Shown: piece after piece, positions 14,000 to 26,000 of the stretch
Layout: the number at the start of each line of letters is the position of its first letter
Position numbering within the stretch: the first letter of the stretch is position 1
Assembly (NCBI GenBank): GCA_905331475.1
Contig: CAJNYU010000033.1
Coordinates: 236,353-300,352 of the forward strand
DNA: 64,000 nt
From: Rotaria socialis
Taxonomy: Eukaryota > Rotifera > Eurotatoria > Philodinida > Philodinidae
Direction of reading: 5' to 3'
Notes under the pieces: model-generated
What the model saw: the letters and a program-made list of their open reading frames with translations, nothing else
What the model was told of the DNA's origin: nothing
The model's database searches: none
Program-made: the position numbers and the translations under genes

Positions 14000-15053
14000 T
14001 GCATTATTTCATTGGTTTTTTCTTTAACATTTATTCAAATAGCCAAAATTGATTAATTTTTTAAATAACCTTTTCAGGTCGATCAACTAATGGCGCTAGT
14101 GGTCAAAATTCCACATCGCCGGAAAAAACGGTGACATTACCACGAAGTGCTACTTTATCTGGACAGAGTATGTGCTTTGATGAAAAGAAGGAGTGTTGCA
14201 TGAAATAGCATGCATTATGCATGATTTTCTCCTTTAGGTAATGATGAAGAAAGTGACAGTCGAGTCAACGTTTCACGTAATGTTAGTGCTGCTGCAAGTA
14301 CGTGTTCCCTGTTTTTTGTTTCCTATTGAACACGAGTTTTCTGAATCGTGTCAACGAGAGATTTCATTTGATTACATTCTTTTTTTTTCATTTTTACAGA
14401 AGCTGCTACAACTAAATCGGATATATTGAAATCAGGAACATCATCATCAGCTGCATCAAGTCGCGAGGTACGTTTTAATTCTCATTTGCCCATCTTTCAT
14501 TGGATAGAACGCTTCAGAAAAAATTAAACTCTAAATAAGATTTAAATTTAAAAAAATATATATATGTATTCTTGTCTACAGCAATCATCTGTTACATCAT
14601 CATCAGTGGCACGAGCTCAGAGTTTGGTCAGTATACTATGATATGCACATTCATATCACCTCTTTCTTGGCTGCTTTTATATATATATATATATATATAA
14701 ATATATATGTATCTTCTTAACCGAAATGAAAAAAACAAAATCCTATGTGATTATCATTTTGGATGCGCCTCTTAAATTTGTGTGTCCTATGAAAATCACA
14801 GTATGCACTAACGGCATGCTACGAAAAAATAATTCTTCTTCTATTATTTTGCAAAATAAACTTTTTTTTTTAATATTGTATTCAATGAAATTTATTTTAT
14901 TTTTCTATTGTACAGGTTTCACCAGCGCGTACAAGTGGTAGTAAAGTTGGTAGTGATGATACAAAAAAAGAAAAGAAATCAAAATTTCGAACACCATCAT
15001 TTCTTAAAAAACGCAAAGAAAAAAAAGAAACTCCTACGAAAGATAAGCCTTGA
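34..15053 (+). CDS. ADD: Adducin, 3' part of the gene (5' exons lie outside the window)
   Basis: Adducin caps actin filaments and links them to spectrin under the plasma membrane. Exons fitted by phase: 34-281, 363-474, 911-1114, 1174-1366, 1421-1459, 1904-1963, 2349-2390, 14078-14167, 14238-14297, 14400-14467, 14582-14626, 14916-15053 (TGA). The first exon gives WKIGELEFECLMRILDNAGF then RTGYVYR and DVEVP, the post-head segment of animal adducins. Exon 1174-1366 gives NPFAHMDNDEIEKYKREVE, matching the neck/tail NPF...EEYRREVE region. The last exon ends KSKFRTPSFLKKRKEKKE, the MARCKS-like calmodulin/spectrin-binding tail. The aldolase-like head is missing because it lies upstream. The acceptor at 2348/2349 has a weak pyrimidine tract, but it alone keeps the frame into 14078. 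The intron 2391-14077 contains another gene on the same strand. Possible poly(A) signals AATAAA lie at 15623 and 15658. The family call is sure; the small exons are less so. Confidence 0.93.
1996..2015. repeat. (CT)n microsatellite in an adducin intron
   Basis: Uninterrupted TC dinucleotides just after exon 1904-1963. Confidence 0.9.
2391..4334 (+). other. Adducin intron, part upstream of the nested gene
   Basis: No coding exon was found here. The stretch is AT-rich with runs of T and CT. It must hold whatever promoter the nested gene uses unless that gene is co-transcribed with adducin. A short repeated ATACAT tract lies near 2589-2615. Confidence 0.5.
4335..4352 (+). promoter_or_regulatory. 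Splice acceptor 5 nt before the giant gene's ATG (candidate trans-splice site)
   Basis: A T-rich tract ends in TTTATAG at 4341-4347, and the start codon follows after TTTAA. If adducin exon 2349-2390 were cis-spliced here, its phase-1 end would read G-TT then TAA, an immediate stop. The site is therefore better explained as a spliced-leader acceptor or the end of a 5' UTR intron of the nested gene. Spliced-leader trans-splicing is known in bdelloid rotifers; its use here is inferred. Confidence 0.5.
4353..13387 (+). CDS. Giant repeat protein (about 2,990 aa) nested in an adducin intron
   Basis: I do not recognise this gene. It has two exons, 4353-6443 and 6506-13387 (TAA), joined in phase 0 by a 62-bp intron. 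An acceptor-like TTTATAG sits 5 nt before the ATG. Residues 1-950 are mostly disordered, rich in S/T/Q/P, with a poly-proline stretch near 485-505, an RVQF motif near 369 (a possible PP1 docking site) and a polyQ run near 890. Residues of roughly 950-2515 are a long series of degenerate units of about 60-95 residues, each with a helix, then G-x-I/F, a short strand, an acidic or basic turn, another strand and an I-x-I/V-P ending; examples are LLANGGTIDRDTFTFNGRN, YLINHGRFALSSDRT and LIDRIGRVQSNRAGGLIITI. Residues of about 2600-2810 form a denser unique region (LNVLGYVENDPKNAVTINDL, YVQYMYENDAVLGADPAYVM). The tail is acidic and low-complexity. No signal peptide or membrane segment is seen. A role is not assigned; a large cytoskeletal or scaffold protein is only a guess. 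The coding call is strong because a 6.9-kb frame stays open. Confidence 0.88.
13388..14077 (+). other. Nested-gene 3' flank and end of the adducin host intron
   Basis: This follows the stop codon of the giant gene and ends at the TTTTCAG acceptor of adducin exon 14078. It is T-rich with a GATTTT tandem near 13560-13582 and a (GA)n run at 13965-13996. No clear AATAAA was found between 13388 and 13964, so the 3' end of the nested transcript cannot be placed. Confidence 0.5.
13965..13996. repeat. (GA)n microsatellite
   Basis: About 16 AG/GA dinucleotides within the last part of the adducin host intron. Confidence 0.9.
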
Positions 15054-16436
15054 AAGAAACAGAACCATATCTATATCTATATAAATATATAATTCGAATT
15101 ATTCTATAGTGTTGTCGTGGTGTTCTCATTTTCTTTTTTTCTGTAGAAAAATTCTTTTCGTATGCAATACCCTCATATTTCGTTCTTCTTTTTTTTCTTG
15201 TATGTGTGTAGCTCAGCTCTTGTTGTTGTTGTTGTTGTATATTGTTGCTTTTGTGTGTAATAATCTCTATGATGAAAGAAAAAAAAAACAACAAATCCGC
15301 AGGCTAGTATTTCGATCAATCTCTCTAGTCAACAATTATTTACTAATAGATAAGCTCAAAGAATGTATTGTTGCTGTTTTCTTATTTAAAGAAAAAATGA
15401 CAAAATGAACGTTTCTTTTTCTTGCTTAGCGTGTAAACATGGTGTGCATTAGTTTCTTCGTTTTCCATTGAAGAAACCTTTTTTTGATTTATTTCTCCTT
15501 TTGTTTGCTGGGTTTTTGTCTGTGTTGTGTGCGTTAACCTCACTCAACTCTTTTTTTTTCTTAATGATAGCACGCATAAGCATATATATATATAGACATA
15601 AAGAGAATGGTGTCATCTACATAATAAACATATGTACACATTAACTAGAGTAGAATGAATAAAACCAAAATGGCAGTTTGCATCAACATATTGTTATTTT
15701 TAATTTTAATGAAAAGAAAAAAAAAGCAACCAAAGAAAACCAGATCACCTTAGAATTGTATGAATAGTGGCAAAAAAATAAGAGTCTTCCAAGGTAATTC
15801 TCTAACACTGTCAAGATAATGGCTAATGATTATGTAATAGGAAGGAAATAGATTGCTTCAACGACATTTTTTTCTTTATTCATGTTTCAATTACATCTAG
15901 AAAAAGAAACATACAAAATAAATAGTAATTATATTCTTTCACAGTTGACTTATTACGATTATAGTTTTGATAAAAAAAATCTAGTCAAATTGAAGAACTT
16001 GAAATTCTTTTAATCACTAATACCAATCAAATAAATGAATATAGTTATGAATAATATTGTTTTTTTTCTGAACAAATACGTCCTTTAAAATGATTTCAAA
16101 AATCAAAAAATTAATGATAAAATAACTTCGAATAATAATGAAATAGAAACCTAAAGAATGGTCTTGATTTTGTCTGAGTTCAAAATTAAATTTCAACTCT
16201 ATTTATATCGAAAACTAATTTTACTATGATTAGTAACAATATCAACCGATTTCTCATTTTTTTTCAAACGAAATAAACTTGTTTTTGCCTTATAATGATC
16301 ATACTTATGTTTTTTTTATTGAATAAACAAATCGTATGAAAAAACAGCAACACTCCAAAACTGTTATGTTAACGTCAAAATGAAAAGCAAACAAAAAACA
16401 CATAACACCCTCGTTGACGATGATGTTTTCTAGATT
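15054..16436. other. Adducin 3' UTR and convergent intergenic spacer
   Basis: AT-rich and without convincing coding potential. It contains AATAAA at 15623-15628 and 15658-15663 on the + strand for adducin. TTTATT near 16315-16320 could serve as the poly(A) signal for the minus-strand SelP-like gene. The two genes are tail to tail. Confidence 0.6.
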
Positions 16437-17241
16437 TTAACTGCATAATCGCTCACAGCGTCGTTTACCTCTCATTGCTAATTTTATATTTCGAACAAGT
16501 TCCTTATAATTTTTTCCATCTTGAAGATTTGAATTCGATCTTTCTTGAGCAAATACAAGATAGCCACATCTAAATTTTAAAATGTTCTACTAAAATAATG
16601 AATAACAATGAAAAATCTCTCACCTTCCAAATATAAAATTATCTGCACTGTGTTCATGATTGCGTAATTTTTTGATTAAACCATCTTTTGCATTATCTTG
16701 AAAGAGACGAATTTTATCATAATATTTTCCAGGCAAATAATTTGCAGCATCTTGTTCATTGACAAGAATAAGACGCACAGTTGTGTCACGTATGCCACTA
16801 TTTTGTAATTCACGGTACAAATCATTATATCTATTCAAAAAAGAAAGATATTCAAAGAATATTAAGATAAAAAGAAAAAGAAGGCTTGAGTGTTTGTAAT
16901 CTGAAAAAAAGAGTATTATTCATAATCAAGTGATTGTAAAGAATTATGTAATTCACTTACAATATTATTCAATTACGCTTGAATGAAACATTTTATATAC
17001 TTTGTCCAAAAATTCATTCGAACAATATATATTTAATTAGTTATTACCTATTAGCTTGAATTCGTGATGATTGATTATTGAAATTTATAATACCCAAAAC
17101 AAGCAATTGTTTTCGATAGATTGCAATTAGATTCGTTCCATTAATAGCTAAATTATGTAAACACGTTTTTTTCCGATTATCTTGTGCAACTATTGAAATA
17201 GATAATAAACTAACGACAAAAATTAGTCTTTGCATGTACAT
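16437..17241 (-). CDS. Secreted selenoprotein P N-domain-like protein without Sec
   Basis: Three exons on the minus strand: 17241-17043 (about; donor after AATAG), 16830-16624 and 16569-16437 (TAA). The first exon encodes a signal peptide (MYMQRLIFVVSLLSISIVAQ). The mature part follows the thioredoxin-like N-terminal domain of selenoprotein P: LLVLGIINFNNQSSRIQANR aligns with its first strand and redox loop, LYRELQNSGIRDTTVRLILV with the next helix and strand, and FIFGRCGYLVFAQ with the conserved D-RCG-L-V-Y segment. The protein then ends shortly after RRCERLCS. The vertebrate UxxC redox loop is replaced by N-Q-S-S (residues 56-59), with no in-frame TGA, and there is no His-rich or Sec-rich tail. 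It is therefore probably not a selenium carrier and lacks the usual redox centre; binding to a receptor or to metal is speculation. It is divergent from Robo and convergent with adducin. Confidence 0.8.
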
Positions 17242-17284
17242 CTTAACTTGATTTTTGACTGGCGTACAATAGTACAGTAGTGAA

Positions 17285-17354
17285 TATATATATATATATA
17301 TGTCGAACTGGTATATTGATTGTTGATGTACAATATATATATATATATATATGT
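17285..17354. repeat. Two (TA)n tracts just upstream of the SelP-like gene
   Basis: AT dinucleotide runs at about 17286-17302 and 17333-17352, separated by about 30 bp. They lie within 120 bp upstream of the minus-strand start codon. Confidence 0.8.
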
Positions 17355-19613
17355 ATGTTATCGTTTTTTAGAAAAGGTCTTCAGAATGATACGTTGATGA
17401 CAGCTGACATTTTTCTTCATTATCGAGTTAAATTGTAAGCATAATATATTTACTCGATTGCCTTGAGAATGATAAGATATCATTAATATTAATCTTATAA
17501 CGCTAACTGCTCTTTTTTTCTGCGAGGGTGAATGCAACATTGATTGAACATTAGAAAGCGAGAGAGAAAAATGGACAGTGAACAATAGAATTAACCGATC
17601 GATGTATAATAAAAAAATCTATCCATATAAAAAACAGAAAGCAAACTTGGCATGACATTGTCTATGTGCCATCGGTCAGCAGCCATCGAAAGGCAGGCGT
17701 CAATTGAATTTTCTTTCTCTTTTGCTTTCAGCCTATTTGTCACACGTCGTCATTCTGTCTTCTTTTTATGTCTGATGATGATGATGATGATGATGCCATA
17801 TGGACGTCTTTCACACATACATTAAATTTACAATCAAAGTCATCATCATCCTTCTTGTTGTCGCGCTACAATCATTGGTGGTGTGCATATATTGTTGTTA
17901 TAGTCGCCCTGAAGTAAACTTAACTTGAGAGTGACAAAATAAAATGAGAGACACAATACGTGTATATATATGTATATGCAATTTACTGTGCATATATCAT
18001 CATTGTTTATTCGTCTGGTCTATTCAAGGATCCTTTTTAAAAATTCGTATGAACAGGTAAGATGAAATTAAGCTGTTTTGTTTTTAATCGATTCAGAAAG
18101 CTATTTTATCAATTCATTAACTTGTTTTCATATTTATTCTTATTATAATAGAAAAGGCCGAGTTGTCAAAGTATTATAGTAGTGAATAGAAATATTATTC
18201 ATATTGAATTTGCTTGAAGAATAATCCTAGACATAGAAAGGATTAGAGCGTATTCGTTAGTCCACTTAAATTTCATATAATTGATTTTTGACAAAAATTA
18301 TTATTTGAAACAGATAGTAAGCGTATGAAAAATGAAGATTCCTATCACTGTATAATTCAACATTCATATCGCTCGCATCTCGTTAATGTGTCGCCAATGA
18401 AATCATTGATTTTAATTTGTTTAAAAAGAGAAAAAGGTCAATCATGACCTCCAGTCATGATAATCAAGCAGGAAATCGAGGTCGCCGCGTTGGCTAGATT
18501 TTTTTATATTTTTCGTTCGTGTTTATGTATTGGTTAATTAGTCTAGCGCCTTGTCATCATTGTCACTAAAAAGGAGTAACAGCAACAGCGAACTTGTCAC
18601 GCACGTTAATCTTTCTGAACTTCTTCTATTCCATCCGTCTGTTTCCTCCTATATAATTTTTTTTCTATCTCTTTCTCTCTTGTTACATCCAACAAATCAC
18701 GTACTTTGAACGAGTCAATGACAAGTAACATCGTTGTCCTCATCTTGTCGATACAAATTGGATTTTTCGATACATCAAAATTTTCCTAATGGATCCTTGG
18801 AAACTTTTCTTACGATCATTAAATGCATTGTGTAACATCATCATCATCATCATATGCACGCGTGAGTCGGCATATACGTATCTATAGTGCAAAGTTATAA
18901 AATGTAAAGTATTCACGTTTACGAGCTTGAGATCGTGCTTCTTCATGGCTGCATGCACATCAATATATACTTCCGCGGCTTTTTTCTCCTCTTGTTCTTC
19001 AATGAAACATAACTACCCTGGGAATGACAATGCATCCGTATGCTTGACTGCTGAATAGTTCCGTTCCGAACTGACACCTAGTCAAGGTTGACGATATGCA
19101 CGCACAAAGCATACTTCCTTTTTGTGTTGTCTATTAACTATTTATTGGCATATTTATGGAGTCTCCTATGAGATGAGTATATCAATTAATTGGGATAAAT
19201 CAAGGTTATCTAAAGAGAAAAGGAATGTTAAAACGTCAATATCTGACACGCCTTACACGCTTTTCTCATTCTCGATCTAACTACTCTCATTTTGCTTCTT
19301 TTTTTTTATGTATAGTGTGCCAGGAAACGATGATGATTAATCACTTTGACAGCACACGGTAGTAGTTGGTAATAGTTCTCCATTACGCAATGGCCTCACT
19401 CCCGTTTCTTTCGCATCTTTCTTCTCGATCTTTTCCTTTTTCTCTGTCTCGCTCCCTCTCTTTCTGTCTCATTTTTGTATGTGAATAAAAACTCCTCATT
19501 TTGCTTTGCGAGCATCCGTTTTTTTTTCTTATCGTTCAGAGCTTGCCGACGAGCGACCGAGTGAACGTTTCGGTGCCAAACATATATACGTTGAGCATTT
19601 CTCTCTTCTGCCG

Positions 19614-19615
<2 letters not shown>

Positions 19616-19640
<25 letters not shown>
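19616..19640. repeat. (CT)n microsatellite
   Basis: Uninterrupted TC dinucleotides in the SelP-like/Robo spacer. Confidence 0.9.
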
Positions 19641-19644
<4 letters not shown>

Positions 19645-22600
19645 CACATCAACGCGCGCGTCCATTTTACACATTCAAGTAAGTATACACACATACGCAT
19701 ACAAGATACGATTAACAATGATAGCATATACACACATATGTCATTCTTCCCTGTGCTTTTAAAAACGAATCTTAACAACAAAACAAAGGTTTGCTCTTTT
19801 ATATCAATCGTTTTGTTCGTAACCATAATCAGGTATGATATCTTGTCGTTTTCTTTGTTTCTTTTATGTTAAGCTTTATTTCCGGATTGATAGTAAAAGT
19901 GATTTGTTATTTATTTTATGTCGAAACGGAAATCATTTTTCTTATTCTTTTGACGTATAAAGCATACGATAGCAGCACATGTGTTCTGTATTGCTAACGG
20001 GCTTCTAAATATATATGATTAGCCTTTTATTTTTTCTATGCACAGCAACTTTAATTGGCATCGCTCGTGTCTCTTGCGTTTTTCTGTTTATTTATTTTAT
20101 GAACATACATAGACATCTAAGCAGCTGTAAAACCAATTCGATCATTTACATAGGAAATTATTTGAAGATGAAATAATAAATAATGATTGTCATGTTTGTT
20201 TTTTTCATGATTTATTAAGATAAATCAATGAACGAAGAAAAAAACCTTTCTAGTTGTCAGTTAATCTATGTTAAAGCCAGTTTTCTAACCTTCGTCTATA
20301 TGATATTATCAGGTGTAAGCACTGCTTTTAATATTTACAGGACAAGAGCCCGTCGCCAAGGTCATCGTCAAGCATGTATAGTTATCATTAGCATTGACAA
20401 TGATTGATCATTAGGCGGTATTTATGTCTATGTGCATGCACATCCCAAGACTATGATGATTAAGATTGCCATTTGAGTATAAACGTACATATTTGTATCC
20501 GGAGATGGAATAAATAGTAAAAAATAGTTTTTATGTTGTGACATCATCGTCGTCGTCATTATTATTATAGAGTTACTTAAGTATATGATAGAAATTTCAT
20601 TTTCTGCTTCATTGCATCGTGATTAGAGTTCTTTTGTAACTAGCACTACATGAAATGTATATATATATATATATAAATGTATGTATGTTTATTGGTGTGA
20701 CAAATGTCCAGTAGTCGAAATAGTTATGTTTGTAGCGTATACGCAATAAGACACCGATGTGCATTGATAAGTAAAATTACGTAGACACATTCTCTTATAT
20801 ATATATATCTTAAAATTTGTATGTTTGTCCTTCATTTTGAATATATCAAGACAAAGTATTTATATACATAGTTCAAGATCAAGTATTTGTTATAGAAGTA
20901 AAAAAAGAAGAAAGAAAGAAATAGAAACAAACGAGTTTACTTTTATGGGTTTTCTTTTCTATTTTATAACACATCAAGCAGATTCTGATCTATGCATCAA
21001 ACGAAAGGTTTCATCAAATATTGATTTTAGCGCTTACATATAAGTTGAACTATCATTTAAAATGTGATCAGTCATTTTTTTTTCTTTTTTTTTTATGTTA
21101 AAAAAGAAGAACTTACATATGTGTTAATTAAAGTTAATGTTATTTTCTTAGATTAAGAAAACAAAGTCGATCTTATCAATTTTAAGTCTTATCTTTAGCT
21201 TGAGACAATTCCCGATTGTCGTTTTTTTTGTTCACAATTCTATTCAAAACTATAATAGTCAATGTGTTGTCTGATGAAAATGGCAATAGCAGCTTAGCAT
21301 ATATATTCATTCACTTTCTGTCGTTCATTTTTCTCGTTTTTTTTTTTTTTTTTGGTAATCCGTCTTTTCTATTACTGTCTCGTTCGACTCTTGTCTAATT
21401 GTTTTTCTAGTCACACGCGTATTCAGTTGTGGATCGACTACTATTGCGCCTACGACACCAAATGGCTACCCATAAATCATATCATCGATTTCTAGGCACT
21501 GGCCAGTCGCCGCCTGTTCGTCATTCTTTATTTCTTTTTTGTTTTGCATAAGGTAGTATGACGAGCAGACTAATGATTTGTTTGTGAGTTGCATACAACC
21601 ACCTTCTTCTGTCTAATTATTTCCTTTTCTCGTTCCATACACGCCTATTCGAATGATTGAATTCAGAATGAGAACATCTGGTTCTGGCAATAGTGGTCAA
21701 ATACAGTATAACCTCATTAACAAGATCATTTCTCTTGTATGTGAAAGGGTGAATGTTACAAGATAATCTTACTCTCGTTTCTCTCATATACACACACACA
21801 TATGCTTGTTATTGTTTGATCTTCATTGTGTCTATCTATATCTATATCATATGCATACATTTTTTTGCTTGTTGTTAATCTATGTAAAAGTTCAAATCGA
21901 CCCCAAAAAAGATGGACAGTGACTACAAGCATACTTTACACGGTCGTCTTCTATCAATGTGCATATGACTGTATGTGTGCGCATTCGCCGCTACTAATTA
22001 GGTGGTCACTGTCGCATATGTTATGCGTCTAGCGACAACAAGTGAGATGGAGTATATACAATTATTTTGACAGAGAAAAAAAATCTTCCGCATTAATGCT
22101 TTCGAAAGTACTGAAGAATTGAAGTTCAGGTCTTTTACTCTGTGTTCAAACAAGACAGAAAAGAAAATAATTTGCTGTAGACGATTTGTTAAACAACCCG
22201 ATAATTGTTATTTACATCTATACATATATATGTATCACGTTTTGATTATGAACAATATTCAATAGTACATGTTAATTGTAAATAAGATAGATAAACGATG
22301 ACGTCGAACAGATGTCCGTGACTGTTATCATTATACTACGTATGACTCGTTGTCTCTCGTCTGTATCTTTTTCATACAATAATTGTGCAATATATTTGTC
22401 TCTTATACTCGTTGTTTTGTTTTATTGACAGAGGCGTTGAGATAGATGAGACGAATAGTATGTGAGGCAAGCACAATCATCATTGCGTAGCCGGTACACA
22501 TTAGTCTTTTTTTATTGTCATCGTTGTTGTTGATAATGTATAAGAAGTAATGCCAATAGCCAGATGTTGGTCGGCATTCCATTTAGCTTTCTTCTTGAGA

Positions 22601-22853
22601 AGAGGCATCTAGCTGTATACATATATATATATAGAAGTGGCACGAGACTTTCTATGTCTTAACCATTAACTGCAGATTTTCTTCGTCTTCTTATTCTCCT
22701 TTTACTTTTTGCATGTATAAATACGGACATCGGTCAGTCATGTTTGCTTCGCGTGAATAATAATGATGATGTCATAATCAATTTTAGTTGTATTACAATA
22801 TTTATAATTCAACTTTATATCATAAGGGATTTGAATTATATAAAAAAAAGGGG

Positions 22854-22882
22854 GAAGAAGAAGAAGAAGAAGAAGAAGAAGA
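22854..22882. repeat. (GAA)n microsatellite
   Basis: About nine AGA/GAA trinucleotides, some 220 bp upstream of the Robo start codon. Confidence 0.9.
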
Positions 22883-23097
22883 AACTAAGAATAAATTTCA
22901 TTAGATGAAATGTATGCTCAACATCCGCCCCAATCATTTCTTTCTTTTTCTTTGCTTCTATTTGCAACGGAAATGAACTTAGCGTATGTTTCTTTAATTT
23001 TTGTTGATTCCTATTCTAGATATATTAATTATATACACACATATGTATAGAAATAGATGGATATAAGATCAGTCAATAGTTAATATAAAAATCCAAA

Positions 23098-26000
23098 ATG
23101 ATTACGTTCACAGATATTTTTCTTATTTTTTATCTCACGCTTCGTAAGTATATTATTTTTAATTAAACATCAAAAGATTATATTTATTCATTGAAATATT
23201 TGTTCAGACATTTGTGAAAGTATAAATCATAATCCACCCGTTATCGTTGAACAACCACAAGATATTTTAGCTGAATTAGATAAACCTATGGCACTACATT
23301 GCCGTGCTGAAGCTTCATCATTAGATGATCTACGTGTTAATTGGTACAAAGATGGACAGTTAGTAACCATGGATCCAAATGCTCGGATCATAACAGAATT
23401 TATGGCATTACATGTAATTAATACCATGCCGCAAGATGCTGGTAATTATTATTGTTTGGCTGAAAATTCCTATGGAAGAGTACAAAGTCGAACAGCTCGT
23501 GTTCAATTTATAAGTAAGCATAAGAAACAGTTTAGTTTGTCAACAGAAAAAAATTGAAAATCTATTTTTTTGTCGTTTTCTATAGAACTTGATAAAGAAT
23601 TTCCTCTTTTTCCAATATCAACATCAGCATCGCTTGGTGAACGTATTCGTCTTCGTTGTGAACCTCCACCTGGTTCACCAACTCCAAACGTCTATTGGAT
23701 CAAGAATGGAAAAAATCTATCGCTTCCACTCGATCATTACGATCTTGTATTGCCATCGATTCAACCGACAGATTTTGGTGCGTATCGTTGTATAGCATCA
23801 AATGGCTTAGTTCGTCAATCATCAGTAGCCTATGTAACGGAATTTCAACGACCAAAAATATCTATTCACCCATCAACACCACGTATTGATATTGAACGTG
23901 GTAGATCAATTGATTTTCAATGTCAAATTGAAAATTTAAATAATGATGATCAATATCAAATTGAATGGCACTATGCTCATCAGAATGGAAAATTAATTGG
24001 GCGAAACAATCGTGTTGATATACCAGTCGTACAATACAATCATAGTGGATTGTATTTATGTGTTGTTACTTATAATAATGGACGAAAACGGCATGTATTT
24101 TCAGAAGAAATTCTTCTTGCTGTACATGAACGCTCGATTGTAGACGGAGAAGATCGAATTTTTAGTCAAACAACTTTAAATGTTTATGCTGGCCGGTCAG
24201 CTATAATTGTTTGTCAACTTCCATTGAAATCTAATGAGAAAATGTTGTGGTCAATTTTAAATCGTACGGATGTACCGTTTGAAAATAACCATCGTTTTGA
24301 ATTCATTGATAAAAATCAATATCGTCTAAAAATGCGTCGCATTGAAGAATTCGATAATGATCTTCTATTTGAATGTCACTATGAAAATCAAAAACTATCA
24401 AGTCAAGGTTTAATTAAATTACATGTTGAACGCATTGAATCACCGCCAATTATTATCTTTGTACCAAACAATCAAACCATACCTGTTGGCGTTGATGTTA
24501 CATTTTCATGTCAAACAAAAGATAATGCAAATATTCAATGGTGGTTTATAGCGAATGGTCGTTCGCATAAATCAAATAAAATTGAAAATAGTAAAAAATA
24601 TAAAATTGATACAAATCATGATTTAATTGTTCGTCATGCTGATAAGTAAGTTGTGACCAAAGTTTTTTTTTACAAATATAGGTCCGATCTTTCGGAATAA
24701 AATTCGAATGAAGTTGCCAAGTAGGAAACTATGAGAACAAGTCTTAGATATCCTTTACAATTTTACATATTTCGACAATACTAGGAAAGTTATTCGTAAC
24801 GTTTTCAAGAGAATTCTAACTGAGTATTGTCTAGAGATAATACTGACTTAGGAGTCATTGTTAAATTGAAGAACTTCCTTCATAAGTTTCATTGTTGTCT
24901 AGTTGGATGTTATCCAATCATCAAAGTATTAGTTATATAAAAGTTATGCTCAACAAAAGATTCTATTCAACTGTAGAAAAATGTAAACGATAAGGTCGAG
25001 TAATTGATCGTTCGCCAACGCTATTTATTACATCCATAAATACCAATGACCGTATTATATTCATTATAGTGTAATAGTAGGAAAAGGCTGACTAACAATC
25101 AAGGTCTTACTTATGTGTCATGACGTATTTCGTAAAACAAAACAAAAAAAAAGAGAAGAATGACTTGTCGTGAATTCGGTATACATGATATTTAAGATGT
25201 CTAGACTCAATTAAACAATTCGATGAAATTTTTATAATGAATACAAAAAATGCAAAATCATATTGCAGCGAGATTTTATTTATTTAAAATGCTTGAAAAT
25301 ACGATACTGTTAATCCTATTTAATATTCAAATTTGACATAGTGTTTAGCTAATTAAATTATTTCAATTATTTGCATTATTCGTTTAGGAATGATGTTGGC
25401 ATATATAAATGCATTGTAACGAATACAAATGATGATGAAACAAGTTGGATGGCACATTTAAATGTGGAAGATTCACGTTCCAATGCCATATTTCATCGTG
25501 TTGAACGAACTGATTTACCACAAGCGCCAACACAACCATTAGCAGTCGCGATCAACAGTAATTCAATTGAATTGGCGTGGAATTATCCATCGGCAGATGT
25601 TCAAGGATATTTTATAGAATATTTTCATTTGAATGGTGACGATAAAAATATTCAATGGAAACGTTTGTATACAACCAATAAAAATTCTCGTCAAATCATA
25701 AATGATTTAAAAATAAGTTCAACATATCAATTTCTTGTGCGTGCAAGAAATTCATATGGCTATGGTTCACCATCGTTATTATCTGAACTGATTGAAACAC
25801 GAAATGAACAACAATTTACTGATGATTTTATTTATTTATTAGATCCAATTAATATTCAAGAAACAAGCGTAACAATTCAATGGAATATCGTACCAAAAGC
25901 TCATTCTATCGATCGTTATTCAATATCAATCATAAGCGAAAAAGATGTTAATGAACGTATAGAAACAATTATTAATAAAAATAATTTAACAACATACACA

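Larger units (their letters stand above)
17242..23097. other. Large gene-free spacer between divergent SelP-like and Robo genes
   Basis: About 5.9 kb with no open frame resembling a protein. It must contain the promoters of both flanking genes and may contain non-coding 5' exons of Robo. It carries many microsatellites: (TA)n, (ATG/ATC)n at about 17772-17795 and 18837-18852, (CT)n and (GAA)n. No RNA gene was recognised. Confidence 0.6.

Noticed and set aside
17772..17795. CRISPR-like or satellite array
   Set aside because: It is only a (GAT)n microsatellite; no spacer-repeat structure exists anywhere in the window.
19501..19872. 123-codon + strand open frame
   Set aside because: It is built around a (CT)n microsatellite and AT-rich sequence, with no motif or splice partners.
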